From Paragordius varius (taxonomy: Eukaryota; Nematomorpha): a DNA stretch of 64,000 nucleotides. A model generated the notes under the pieces. That model was not told where the DNA came from. It worked only from the letters and a program-made list of their open reading frames with translations, and made no database searches. The position numbers were made by a program, and so were the translations under genes. Where the stretch lies: NCBI GenBank assembly GCA_964247055.1, contig OZ176054.1, forward strand, positions 4,836,001 through 4,900,000, in the 5' to 3' direction. Below, in pieces: positions 45,926 to 58,177 of the stretch. How positions within the stretch are numbered: the stretch's first letter is position 1; each line of letters starts with the position of its first letter.

Positions 45926-47068
45926 ATTTGATCACAACTATCAAATGAAAAAAAAACGGCAAAATCGCAAAAAATTTATTTTATGTTTACAGATTTTATA
46001 GGTTGTGGCTTGACATAAAACGGCCATATCTAATTTTGGACTACATAAAGGTTCATAATCACTATGCGTATGGGGATGATGATGTAGTATAAGTTTATTT
46101 ATATCTAATATAAATACATGTTTTAGACAAATCAATTGGGTCGCCCCTATATAATCTAAATTTTTTGTGGTATACAGCAAACGATAGATATTAGAGTTAA
46201 TATATACATTACATATACAAACAATTTTTTAAAATTTTAATGTAAAACGCTTTTTATCTTCCTCGGATTTAACGGTCATTTTTCTGTTTGTTATTTATTA
46301 TTTATTATACTAAACATAATTATATTATATTGTATTAATATGGCAAAAGGTTTTGAGCGCGTGCCTAACATTAATATACAACATTTCTCTACTATATTTA
46401 TTTTGTGACAATAGCATTCAATTTTTGTATATTTTATGAATAAACTAACTCTATATATCTATATATATTTATAAAAGTGAATGTGCTTTACCTAATTTTT
46501 TTTATTTTTTACTTAATATTTTTAGTATTGAACTATGTGTGCTTGTTTGCTGCATACGCCCGGTGTTCTTACTCACTTATACTTACATTACGACTTTTTT
46601 TCTATATATATTAGAAAAAATGGGGACTGCTTTAAAAAGCACAAAAAAGCGCAAAAAATATATTATTATATAATGGAAAAAATGGAAAAAAATAATAAAT
46701 TGAAACAATGTCACTCATCTTTGATTAAATCCACCACAGAGAAAGAGTGAGCGACAATATTTTTATTATACATATAACTTCATACTATTTTATGGAACAT
46801 TGATTTATGCAGCAAAAATTTAAAATTTCTAATATTTTTTAATAATATGATATATATATACATATATATATATATATATTTGGGGGTCAGGTAACACTAA
46901 AAGGGATTTTATATTTAAACGTTGAAATATTATTTGGTTAGCATTGTAAAATTATCGATAAGTCAAAAAAATATCAACATTACTTTCTGACCTATACAAT
47001 CCATATCTAGGCATATTCATATATATGCTAATTAATTATTCCCCCATTATTTAATTAAATCATTAACA
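45926..47068. other. Upstream of the Fox gene, nothing firm
   Basis: A minus-strand patch at 45990-46080 (HTHSDYEPLCSPKLDMAV) is less AT-rich than its surroundings and might be an upstream exon, but no in-phase junction to the Fox start was found. A TA microsatellite is at about 46845-46878. Confidence 0.4.
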
Positions 47069-48146
47069 TTAACTTTTGGATACAACACATTTAATTCAAT
47101 CCTTCGATTCAAATTGGGGTGGTTGGATACCCAGGCCTGTAAAAATATGGAATATAAAAGGTTCTTCAACCGAAATATAAAAAAAATTATTCAAAAATGC
47201 TTGATATTACTTATTTTAAGGTAAAAGTCAAAGGTAAAAATTTGGTCACCATGACATTTGTGCATTAGAATTTAAAAATAATACAAAACCACTTTTTCTG
47301 TTTCTATCTATGTTAGATATGATTTTAAAAATTAAATTTAATTTAGCTTTAATATTAAATAAACACACGATATTTAGTAAAAATGTTGCAAAATAAAAAT
47401 GGCGTCGAAGTAGTTTAACACTTGGATACAACACATCGTTTTAGTCCTTCGATTCAAATTGGGGTATTTCCCCAGGCCTGTTTAAAATAAAATACTATAA
47501 AAATATGGAAGGAATGGAAACCATGGCAAAACTTTGGAGTTGTATAACATTAATAAACCGAAATATATAAAAAAAATTATTTAAAAATACTTGATATTAC
47601 CTATTTTAAGCTAAATCCGAAAGGCAAAAATTTCGTCAACGTGACATGTGTGAAACATTAAAATTAAAAAATAATACAAAATAAACCGCGTTTTTTATTT
47701 CTATCAATGTTAGATGTATATGTTAAAAATTAGCTTTAATTTTACCCTAAAATTAAATGAATACGATATTTACAAAAATTTTGTAAAATAAATGGCGTCG
47801 AAGTAGTTTCACATGAAACTTTTTTTCAAAACAAAATTTTATTAAGATATTTTGGCCTATTTATATAATTTTTATTAGGATAGAAGCATAAATTTGAATT
47901 GGGACCGTTTCCTTAAGTATTTTAAAAATATTAATTTAAATTTAGTTTGGGGTATTTAGATACCCCAATTTGAATCGAAGTGTTAATATGTAACTTTTTC
48001 CAAAACTAAAATTAATTTAGATTCGGCTTATTTATATAATTTATATTAGAATAAAAGCATTGACTTAAAGTGGAATCGTTTCCTTCAGCAATTTTTTGTA
48101 TATATCAATTTAAAATATTCTGAGGTATATTAAATCGAAGTGTTAA
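47069..48146. mobile_element. TTAA-flanked element, outer copy
   Basis: Bounded by TTAA on both sides, left end beginning CTTTTGGATACAACACA, right end closing with AAATCGAAGTG. Sub-terminal block CCTTCGATTCAAATTGGGG is inverted near the other end in sister copies. The sequence is interrupted at a TTAA by a second copy (47415-47986). TTAA target duplication suggests mobilisation by a piggyBac-type transposase. No transposase frame; non-autonomous. Confidence 0.75.
47415..47986. mobile_element. TTAA-flanked element, nested inner copy
   Basis: Flanked by TTAA (47415-47418 and 47983-47986). Left end CACTTGGATACAACACATCG, right end CCCCAATTTGAATCGAAGTG. The outer copy resumes directly after the second TTAA with the sequence expected to follow GGCGTCGAAGTAG, so the insertion is clean and the inner copy is younger. 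Confidence 0.85.
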
Positions 48147-48496
48147 GAATAAAATTCTTATTTTTCAAATATTTTTTTTTATTTTTCGCTAAAAAATAAT
48201 TTTGCATTAGATTTTATAATAACGAATTTTTGCTTCTATGTTTGGCTAAAATGACAATCAACAGGTGAGATATGTTTTATTAATCTTTTGCTACAAATTT
48301 TTTTTAATAAAAAAATTCCTTTTTTATTTAAAAAGAAAAAGAATGCGGTTTTCGTCTGTTCTGGGGATACTTTTTTCGGTTTACTATAAATAGATTGCGA
48401 CAACTGATTTATGATGTTACATAATTTAAACTTGCATACTCTTTATTTCTTATAAATTGCTAATAAATGAACAAAGGTTATATAAATATAAATTGG

Positions 48497-48528
<32 letters not shown>

Positions 48529-49374
48529 ACCAGGTGTAAATCCCTGTATTTTGTCCATAAAAATTATATGGAACTTTGACATTGTTAAATTTATGAACCT
48601 TTTGTTTGCTATATGTTATGTTATGTTAAATAAAATTGTTATTTTTAAAATATCGACACGCGACAAACCAGTTACATACAATGTATATAATACATGCTAC
48701 CAGGTTTTCCAAAAAAATATTTTGAATGATTTTTGACAACATTTGAACTTTTTAATTGGTTGTGTCGTTTAATAACGTATTTATGTATAAATAATACAGT
48801 GTCAATAAATGGATTTTATAAAAAGCATATATGCCTCGCTATAGTTTCAAATAGCCCAAAAAGTAATGGATTTATTTTATATAATAATAAAAATAAGTAC
48901 ATTTTTTTGGTTTGGTAATAGTAATTATTATAAGCTTAGAGCGAGAGACATGTGCAATTTTATTTCAAAAAAATAAATTATTTTTGTTTAAGAAGTATAT
49001 ACCTTACCAAATAGGTGCCAATGACACTTTATTTTGCCCTATATTAATTTTAGCCTTAAATAAACCTCTAACTTAAATAAATTTTTAGCATTTAAGTTTC
49101 AATTGTAATCAGTATTTTAAAATAAAAAATGCCTGAAAGGCGGCTCAACCCGTAAGGGTCAAAAAAATTATTGACCTTCATAATACTCTATGGATATAAT
49201 GTCCCAGTAAATATAGATTTCAGATTTTTCAGGTTTTATTTTGACTAACTATCATGAAATTAAACATTAGTTGTAAAATTTAATAAAGATAATCAAACGA
49301 ATATAACTGTCTTTAAATTGATTCCACATGATCATTGAATACTTAAATTAAATAAAAACAAATTTTTGCTCCCT
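48147..49374. other. Intergenic, nothing recognised
   Basis: Contains a TA repeat near 48500-48525. The open frames 48467-48736 and 48733-48918 (+) are of AT-rich chance composition. No gene supported. Confidence 0.5.
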
Positions 49375-49964
49375 TTAACACTTGGATACAACACACTCAT
49401 TTTAGTCCTTCGATTCAAATTGGGGTAGTTTGATACCCCAGGCCTGTTTAAAATCAATTATTTACAAAAGTATGGAAGGAATGAAAACCATGGCAAAAAT
49501 TTGCACTTACATAACATTATTTAGCCGAAATATATAAAAAATTTTATTCAAAAATACTTGATATTACTTATTTTAAGCTAAAAGCGAAGGGCAAAAATTT
49601 CGTCAACGTGACATGTGTCAAATTTTAAAATTAAAAAATAATACAAAATAAACCGCTTTTTCTATTTCTATCAATGTTAGATGTAATTTATATATATAAT
49701 CCACTTTAGTTTTACCCTTAAAATTAAACTAAAACGATATTTAGCAAAAAATTTGTAAAATAAAAATGGCGTCGAAGCAGTTTGAGATGGAACTTTTTTT
49801 TCAAAACAAAATTTTATCAAATTATTTTGGCATATTTATATAATATTTATCAGGATAGAAGCATAAATTTAAATTTGGACCGTTTCCTTCAGTAGTTTTA
49901 TAAAAAATATAATTTGAAATTCGTCTGGGGTATTTAGATACCCCAATTTGAATCGAAGTGTTAA
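49375..49964. mobile_element. TTAA-flanked element, third copy
   Basis: TTAA at 49375-49378 and 49961-49964. Left end CACTTGGATACAACACACTC with GATTCAAATTGGGGTAGTTT inside; right end CCCCAATTTGAATCGAAGTG. Uninterrupted and close in sequence to 47415-47986. Confidence 0.85.
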
Positions 49965-52178
49965 ATTGGCTTTTCTTGAAAGTATCGCAGAGCATGGATG
50001 ATACGATAATAACATTTAAACTAATATATGACTTCAAAAAATATTTTTATTATTTGAAAATTTTGTTAAAGCGCATTTTATGGTATTTAAAGTATAGTAG
50101 AATCATGAAAACTCTTTTTCCATATAATTCAATGGCGCCCAAACACAGAATTTCGATTATCATATTTGTTTTGCTTTCAAACTTAAGATAAATAAATGTA
50201 TATTTATCCTAAAAAATTGAATTTTTAAACAAACAAATATTTAAACCAAAATTCTGAGGGGATAGGATTGTTTGGCGTCATCTATTTTTATAAGCAAAGT
50301 GTTTTTATAATGTAACATTGCGTTTTTATACCTTTTTTACAACATGCTGTAAAGAACCGAATTACACCAACATAATTTCCCTATTTCTTTTTGTTGTTAT
50401 TATCTAGTATCATATATCAAAAATACTTTCCGCCCAACCTGGATTTTTGCGTTTATTTAAAAACTAGCCTATTTTTGAGGGGCGAATAGGATTTTCGTAT
50501 ACATCTAAAAAAATTATAGAAATATTGCTCTGTTCTCTTTCGCCTTCAAATTTTGCGTTTTGTGGATATAGAGCCAATACCATAAAATTGGTTATAACTT
50601 TCTGGTCACACATAAGGCCCAAAACCAAAAACATCATTAAAACGATATATTTTACTATCAGAATATGTACATTTCACCAAGATATTATTTAATACCCTCG
50701 ATTAACAAATTATACACAAATTTTTAAAAATCATTAAAACAAATATAAATGTTTTTAAGGTTTATAAGTTTTTATTTCCTCCTGGATGAAAGTAACTGTT
50801 TAATTATAACATACTTTGGGCTAATTTAAATGGGCATTATAAGATTTGAATAAGCCTACCGTTTTTGAAAAATTCGAGGTTTTCATCTCTAAGTGGGCCT
50901 AACTAAAAAATGCTTCCAAATGAAATGGTCATTAATGATAATTCTATCCTAGAATTAAATTTTATTTAAGGATATTTATTTTAAAATGCGTTATTCAATT
51001 AATTTAACACGGTATGCGTAATAAAACTTATTGTTTTAAAATTTAGTAGATATTAAATAGTAATGATCGTATTAAGTAGAATTGAGGCTCTTCTAGTGGT
51101 ATAAGGTTTAAGGTCTATTATATTATCCTTTAGCAAATCAATAAACTGTTTGTCAAACTTTAATTTATAAATTAAATTTGGTTTCAGTTTAAGTTCTTAA
51201 AATGAAAACTTTTAACGATTGCATAGAATCGTTTTACTGTCATTCATTGAAAAACTAATTAATCAATGTATATTAGAGATACATTTAGAATTTAGAAGAA
51301 AACATAGTTTATTTACTTTATTTTATTTGAGTAATATTTGTTATGTTTGCAAATATAATTTAGTTAGATCATTACTGGAATACATAAATTCAAAGATGTA
51401 TCAAAATTGTTGTAAAAATACATACCCATTCATTTACAATTTCTGAGCCTCTCTATCAAAAGTAGTTTTTTAGCGCTAAATTCAACGTATGATAACGCAT
51501 AATTGATCAATTATTAACATTTTTTCTTATAACAAAGCCATAAAATGGTAAGTGAAAAACCAAATTATTTTTTTGTTCACACTAGGTTAATCGGTTACTT
51601 TGCTGCTTAACCCTAAATCTTGCTCCCCTTTTAAAAGATAATGTTGATTACTTGATAAAAATAATTTATCAAGTTGGTATAAAACATTATCATTTTAAAA
51701 TCATTTTTCGTTAATTTTGTTTGTTTTGTTTTACAATATTTGCTACCTGCTGTTTTTTATCGGATAAAAACCCAACCCTTAAAGCATTGAATCTGGAGTC
51801 TTTCGTCGTGTTTCATTATATATTTATTATACGTTTGACGTCTAATTTTAAAAAATCTAGAATAAATTACAAAAAGACCCATTCTTCTTCTAATTTAACC
51901 AATTTGATACAAAATATAAATAAACCATTTAAACATAACTTATTGAATATTCTTCACAAACCAACCATATAATTATTAATATATTTATACAAAATCATAT
52001 TTAATTTAAGTAGTATGATTTCACCTAGTTTTTATGCAATATAAAATATTCAGAAGATATTATCTAATCCTTTTAGTAACACATTATAATTTAATATTAT
52101 TTTATTTGAAAGTAATAAAATTAAATTCACAAATCGACAATTAATTTTTTATGTTATAAAATAAGTCATGTGATTTCT
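49965..52178. other. Intergenic, nothing recognised
   Basis: A somewhat GC-richer patch (50230-50680) could be old repeat sequence but I could not match it to another copy in the window. Plus-strand frames at 51219-51446 and 51721-51972 lack any motif. Confidence 0.45.
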
Positions 52179-52951
52179 TTATGCTTGGAATTTGGCGGAA
52201 AGTACCAAACAGCTCTTTTTCTTGCTTGCATCATCAACAAAAGTTACTCTGATCTCTGGAGGATACTTTTCATATTCCTACAAGAAATAATTTTTTATAA
52301 AATATATAAAAAATGTGACGTTTATTAAATATTTGAAAATAGATTTTTACTATCCTAAAATAATTGAAAATTTACTGGTAGATGATTGTGCTGATAAACA
52401 TATTTGGTTTCTTTATTAGCTTGAAGATTGGTTAAATTTGCTAAAATTTTATCATGGTTCCCAATGTTGTAATTGACCACAAGTTTCGCGATGTTAATAT
52501 CTATTATTTTTAAACATTAGGAAATTTGACTGGAATGATAATAAAAAATATTATTACCCAAATGTTTTTTAACCATCTCTATTTATAATTATTAAATATA
52601 TCCGCAACATCCTCTTAATATTTATTGCATAACTTTAATTATTTGCGCTGCCACAAAGGTTTATATTTTTCTTAAAAAAGGAAGGATGAGGTACAATTTA
52701 ACTCTTTAAAAATATTAATGAAAATGATAATGCAATCATATACTTGGTATAAAATGAACCACCAATTCGTCATTTCCCTTGATAATACATTGCTTTTGCG
52801 AATCGGCGCATTTGCTATCAATATCTGTAAACTTGATAATGTTATCAGAATCAGGACACGGTTTCAAGAAATCCGGTAATACAACACTTTCAATAATAAC
52901 CAGAGCGATGCCATAAACAATGCACGCGATGAAAATCGTTGTATTTTTCAT
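52179..52951 (-). CDS. NPC2-like ML-domain secreted lipid-binding protein
   Basis: Three exons on the minus strand (52951-52744, 52500-52376, 52277-52179; introns 243 and 98 nt) give 143 residues, the usual NPC2 size. A signal peptide (MKNTTIFIACIVYGIALVII) precedes the ML domain. C-x15-C-x6-C (Cys32, Cys48, Cys55) and a late cysteine (KKSCLVLSAKF) fit two of the three NPC2 disulfides; the third pair (human Cys93-Cys99) has no counterpart. The pattern QCIIKGNDELVVHF and EYPP-like EYEKYPPEIRVTF agree with the beta-sandwich strands. ML proteins carry sterols or other lipids in lysosomes or extracellular fluid; the ligand here is unknown. GM2-activator-like or Der p 2-like relatives are alternatives. 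Confidence 0.78.
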
Positions 52952-53099
52952 AGTGTATAAAGTGGAAAAATTTAATAAAAATATCTATATTAAATTAAAG
53001 TGTAAATTAGTCTATTTATATATAATTAGTTTAGTGATAGATAATTTTGGATCCTCATCTTGTTATTATTATATTCGAAAAAAGCAAGCATGAAAAAAT

Positions 53100-54036
53100 G
53101 GAAAACACATTGCTAGATAACAATCAAATATGGAATGAATTTGGAATAGTTATTATAAATTCAGACCTTGCAGTATAGACCGGATTTACCATTACATTTG
53201 GTGAGATTAACCTTGAAAATGATATTTCATAAGTCTACTGATATGAAAACAGAACAATTTAAGATCATGGTTTAGATTGGATGTATTTGTATTAAAAAAT
53301 ACATTATTGTTCGATTTAAAAATAGTTTATGATTCATAAAAATTTAGGCAGAAGAGGTGAGCTTTGTTAATAATTATTATCATCTACTAAAACAGGATTA
53401 TTAATTGTATATATAAGCACTATATTAATTTATAAAAGATTTACTTATCCTTGAGTTATAAAAGATATTATAAACAATTGGCCAGTCGAGTTTATTGCAT
53501 TTAATTATTAAAATACTACACAAAGTCCAAAAATATATATTGTAATCTATTTGTGATCTTTATTGGTAGTGAGATAAAAGCAAACTCTTTAAACTCTATT
53601 ATTTTATTTATTTTGCAGATGATTATATTTAAGGTAGGTTGGGCTTAAACTTGTAAATAAACTATTGTTTGAAATATGTTTCGATTATTATTTTTTTATC
53701 AAGGATTTTAATTGTATTTAATCTAGAGTCCCAAATCATGGCACCTTCGAAAACTTTCAAACGAAAGCTGATTTTATCAATAAATTTGAAAAGTATGCTG
53801 GTAAATGTAACTTTTAAACGAATTAGTAAGATTTTACCATAATTACTGATGTATTAGCCAAAAATTCCAAAAAAACGGCTAAAAGTTTAAGATGACCATC
53901 TTACATAGTGCATATTTTTACGCTCAATATTTATTTTAAATACTTTTCAGACATTAAAATTTTAAATGCTCTGGGACATAATACAATCCGAAAAGATGTT
54001 AAGCTGTTAATCGAAAACAAATACACCCCTAAATAA
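53100..54036 (+). CDS. Small orphan gene, exon structure partly resolved
   Basis: Three coding pieces look real: an ATG exon (53100-about 53174, MENTLLDNNQIWNEFGIVII then NSDLA), 53727-53800 (VPNHGTFENFQTKADFINKF then EKYA) and 53951-54036 (DIKILNALGHNTIRKDVKLL then IENKYTPK and stop). The last two join in phase across a GT...AG intron of 150 nt. The link from the first to the second is not solved; another small exon between 53175 and 53726 is needed. The product is short, polar, without a signal peptide or membrane segment. I do not recognise the family. The ATG lies 148 bp from that of the NPC2-like gene on the other strand, resembling the other divergent pairs. Confidence 0.5.
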
Positions 54037-54239
54037 ATTTCAAATGGCTTATAACAAATAAGCGGTAGGGCTAAAAACCTGAGTCAGTGAAAAGGGTCCT
54101 TTTGCCATAATCCGTCAATTATGGAAAATATATGAGGTTAGAATTTAATTTAATTGGGCTAAGCGCTTCTCGGAAAATTACTCAATTAACTAGATTTATT
54201 TGTTTAAAATTATTAAAAGCAGAAGCCTTTATGAGCAAT

Positions 54240-55570
54240 CCCTAAAACGATTAATATCATAACTAACTGCTTAGAAGTCATTATTGTGGTGACATATTTT
54301 ACAGAAAGTGAAGCCCTATCAACGCCCTCTTTTTTTAAAAACCTCTTGACTCAAAATTATTGACATTATGGAGATAGCTAAAACCCTTATTGGATGCCCT
54401 TTACTTATGGGCTTTCCGAAAACTTTTTGCGAATGATATTAGATGCAATAATGGTTCCATATAAAGTAACAACTTCTATGGTCAAATCAACCTTTGTCGC
54501 CTCAAAGTTCACCATCTCCACCGGCCTCCATCAAGGCTCAATACTCAGCCCTTTATTGTTTAACATTATCATAGACGAAATTTTGAGGGAAGTAAAAGAT
54601 GGTCTACCTTGGCAAATGTAGGCCGATGATATTGTATTCATAGAAGAATCAGAGGATAAACTTCTCTATACCTTCCAAAACTGGAAAAAATGTTTGGAAT
54701 CCTATGGACTGATTGTTAATTAAAACAAAATTAATGACGGAGGACATCAAAAAAAATTAAATATCCATGGCGAAAATGCGGAAAAGAGGTTAAAGGCAAT
54801 TCAATCCAATGCCCACCATGCAAATTCTGGTTACATAAAAACTGTACGAATTCAACCCACCTAAATATTAAATGCTAAAAATACTTAATGAAAGTATCTC
54901 CGAGTCCATATTACATTATCACCAACAAGTTTGGGATTGAGACAGTTGAAAACTTTGTTTATCTGGGAAGGTATCAGCAGGTGGAGGACTTAAAGAAACT
55001 GTCAAACATCGCATAGCTCAGTTCTGGAAATTCCACTTGTGGAAAACTATTCTATCAAACGGATATATTAACCACGCAACAATAGCTCCATTATACACCA
55101 AAGCGATTCAACCGGTGTTAAAATAAGGATCGGAAACATGGGCAGTGACTAACACGCTCAACGCTAAGGTACTTCAATCATAACGTATAATTTTTAATAT
55201 CATTTTATATGTGCACGATCCCATGCAATATAATTCAACGAATCATGACCCCTACACGCTAAAATGAAATCAATAGCCGATATCATCCAAATGGGTAGGC
55301 TAATATGAGCGGGGCACATATATCGTAGAGATCCGTCGCACATACTAAAAACCATGTTACATGGTGGATACCGTACCTAAAGCGGGCAGACCCCACAAAA
55401 CATACCTGCAAACAATTCAAGATCTAGCTTAACACAAATTTGATATAGACTTAGCTTATAATGGAACGTTATAAAAAACAAATATAAGAGACGTTCTTTT
55501 TGGGACAACCTCTTCAATGAACTCTATGGTGACGAATTTACAGGAGGAGATGCCTCATATTCAACATTCT
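54240..55570 (+). mobile_element. Decayed LINE, reverse transcriptase to 3' end
   Basis: Plus-strand frames give the RT core (GLHQGSILSPLLFNIIIDEI, then ADDIVFIEES where the first Y of YADD has become a stop, and LESYGLIVN), a Cys-rich finger (CGKEVKGNSIQCPPCKFWLH) and the region YLG...SAGGGLKETVKHRIAQFW...YGSETWAVTN typical of the 3' half of CR1/RTE-like polyproteins. Several stops and frame changes break it. The 5' half is absent, the normal fate of LINE copies. Confidence 0.8.
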
Positions 55571-55924
55571 ACATTTTTTATTATATATTAAATACACACT
55601 ATTATTCAAAAGATTTAGTATTTAGGTTTTCTTTAAACGAAATCAAATGCTGATTGTATAATAGGTTTATGTCTGAAATTTTAGGGTTTAATGTATCCGC
55701 TATTTTGTTAGAATTTTTTTTAAACATAAACCATTATTTTCATATATATTTGGGCATTAGTATAAAATTTATATAGAATTGGCTAAAATATCCTAAGTCA
55801 GGCCTTGTGTAATAATTGATTTAATCTAACCCTAATTTCTATCAATCACTATCAAAATAATTTATTAATAAAAAAGATATATATATATATATATATATTG
55901 AATAAAATATAAAAAATATCTCAA
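55571..55924. other. Intergenic, 3' flank of NTHL1
   Basis: AT-rich with a TA repeat at about 55878-55900, close to the end of NTHL1. No gene seen. Confidence 0.5.
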
Positions 55925-58142
55925 TCAAAACAATTTGGCACTTGGGCATATCTCTGAATTTAGACAATTTCGACATTTTGGAGAAAGGGGGAGACATATT
56001 TGTTGCCCGAAACCAACCAGCAATTTGTTGACATTTTTCCAATGTTCTCTACAATAGGTTAAAATAATTTTAAAAGCTCTATGTAAAAAATACAGTTATA
56101 TAAAAAAATAAGTACATATTCGTTAAATAAAAATAATTAAAACCTCATCTCTCACCTGCATTAAACATTAATATATGACCAATAGAATTTAGTTATTCGA
56201 TTCCCATACTACAATTAGATTTTTTAGTGTTAAATGTAGCCTTGATTAATAATAAGTATAATAAAGGCTATAACGTATTAAATGAAAAATGTTACATAAA
56301 TATCAATTACACTCAAACATACTAATAACCCATATCAGTTGTAAATAAATTTCAATGCAAATTTATCTTGGTAATGCATAAGCATTTAAGACAAACAAAG
56401 CTTATAATACAATTTAATTTAAAATAGTTCATCCTGGAATCTATATCTAGTAATTTCATGGCTCTAATTTTGACCCCAATCTCTTGTTCAAAAAAACCAT
56501 TAAGGACAAAATATAATTTCGATTCTACGCCTTTAATCACCTTTTTGTCAAACAATTATAATACCGATTCCTTTTTTGATTAAGAAAAGTTAAATCATAT
56601 GACAAACATACATATAAAATGCAAAAATTTGAATGTCAATTTTCTATACTAACGCAAAACACTTTAATCCAAATAAAATAAAAAAATCGGTAATTACAAA
56701 GGTTAGCATTATAATAGTTAAAGCATCAAAAATATTTTTTGTGAATCTTTTGGAACGTCGGTTCAAGTTCTATAAATGGTTGATTAAATTGATATAAATA
56801 AAATCCCTTAATTATTACTATATGTTAATAAAAATATAAAATATTATCAAAATATGGAACCAAGCACAGTAAATAAAACGATTCAATATTGAAAATTTAA
56901 ATACAGTTTGTTAACTTAAAGGCTTAATTTTATCCAGATATTGATTGTTTTATAATGTTAAAGCATATCAATCAAAATCCAAAACAATTCACAATCATTT
57001 ATCACATTATATATTTATAGATCTTATTTTTATTGGTGTTTTCAATATATTTCTAAATTTCAGTATAAAATATTTAAAAAGGTAAAAAATGTATACTTTG
57101 GCACCCAAGCTTCCAAAGACTTTCTGGTTGCTTCTGGTGTTTTGGTGTTGACTAATCCCAACCTAAATATATATATATATATATTATATTTACAAAACTT
57201 TTCATATAAAATCAAAAATCACGAAAAAATATATGCTTAAAAGCATTCAAACTTTGGTAAAGGGAAGTTTTTTAATTTTGTAAGTATTAAAGAATAATTA
57301 ATAATATGTTACATTAAATTAGACTTTGGCAACCATTAAAAATAAAAACAAAATATATTGTTTATAGGAGTTATATTATTGATTATATGGGTTTTTCATG
57401 TGTGCCAAAAGAATAATCGCATGTATAAAATTTCCTCATACAATAACTATATTGTTATCCTATGGATGTTTGCTGTAATTTTAAGAAATACAGTGTTAAT
57501 ATTCAAAAATTTTATTTCACACGCACATAGATTAAAAGCTTTGAAAAAATACCGATTTGAGATACGGTGAACGTGGGTATCAACAGATATACCTACTGTA
57601 TTATTCCAAGCTATCTGCATGGCTAATATTGCCATTTTGGGACCAACACCCGGTAATTTCAATAATTGTTCAAGTGTGTTTGGAATATCATCATTATAAT
57701 ATTCAGTCAATATCTTAACCGTATCATGTATGTGTTTGGCTTTTGTCTGTAGGTATACAATAGCAGTTAACCTTATAAAATCCAGCAGGATATATTAATT
57801 TTTCTATTTGTGCGACATCCATGGATAAAATATCTCGACATGATATATTTTGATCCCGTATTTTATTCATAACTTGGGCGGTAATTTGATCTTTTGTTTG
57901 ACTAGAAAGCATTAATGAGAGCAATATATGAAATCTTTGCAACTAAAAAGCAATTAGAGAAAAATTACTTTTACATCGGCTGATGGATCGTATAATTTTT
58001 GAGCACCATAGTTATCAACAGGCGCATCAAATTTATGCCTCATTTTCTTTATATTTTGGAAAAAGGTATTAAACTTCTGTAAATTCATTTGATTAGATGT
58101 GTCTATTGCAATCTTAATTCTTTTTCGAGTTGCTATCACCAT
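55925..58142 (-). CDS. NTHL1: NTHL1, endonuclease III-type DNA glycosylase
   Basis: NTHL1 removes oxidised pyrimidines and nicks the abasic site in base-excision repair. Minus-strand exons: 58142-57969, 57942-57772, 57746-57553, 57162-57097, 56048-55925; 242 residues. Motifs in order: LSLMLSSQTKDQITA, KLIYPAGFYK, the helix-hairpin-helix LPGVGPKMA with the catalytic lysine (Lys152), VDTHVHR with the catalytic aspartate (Asp171), LLVGFGQQIC and the 4Fe-4S loop C220-x6-C227-x2-C230-x5-C236 close to the C-terminus. The N-terminal extension of the human enzyme (312 aa), which carries targeting signals, is mostly absent. Introns 1 and 2 are 26 and 25 nt, introns 3 and 4 are 390 and 1048 nt. Start codon 35 bp from TSEN54. 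Confidence 0.93.
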
Positions 58143-58177
58143 ATTTCAAATTTAAATGGCCTAACTTAAAAAGAGAT
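58143..58177. promoter_or_regulatory. Bidirectional start region NTHL1 / TSEN54
   Basis: Only 35 bp lie between the divergent ATG codons of NTHL1 (58142, -) and TSEN54 (58178, +). This is too short for two conventional promoters with leaders, so transcription start sites probably overlap or lie within the partner's coding sequence. Confidence 0.55.

Noticed and set aside
45941-46180. 79-codon minus-strand frame upstream of the Fox gene
   Set aside because: A short patch looks coding-like, but a stop lies in frame ahead of the Fox ATG and no in-phase splice junction was found.
46535-46750. 71-codon plus-strand frame
   Set aside because: Lysine-rich low-complexity tail, no motif; probably chance.
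51219-51972. Two plus-strand frames of 75 and 83 codons
   Set aside because: No homology, no splice-consistent partner, composition of background DNA.
56352-56555. 67-codon minus-strand frame with several cysteines
   Set aside because: It lies inside the long NTHL1 intron; I first considered it for the Fe-S loop, but the true cysteine loop is in the exon at 56048-55925.
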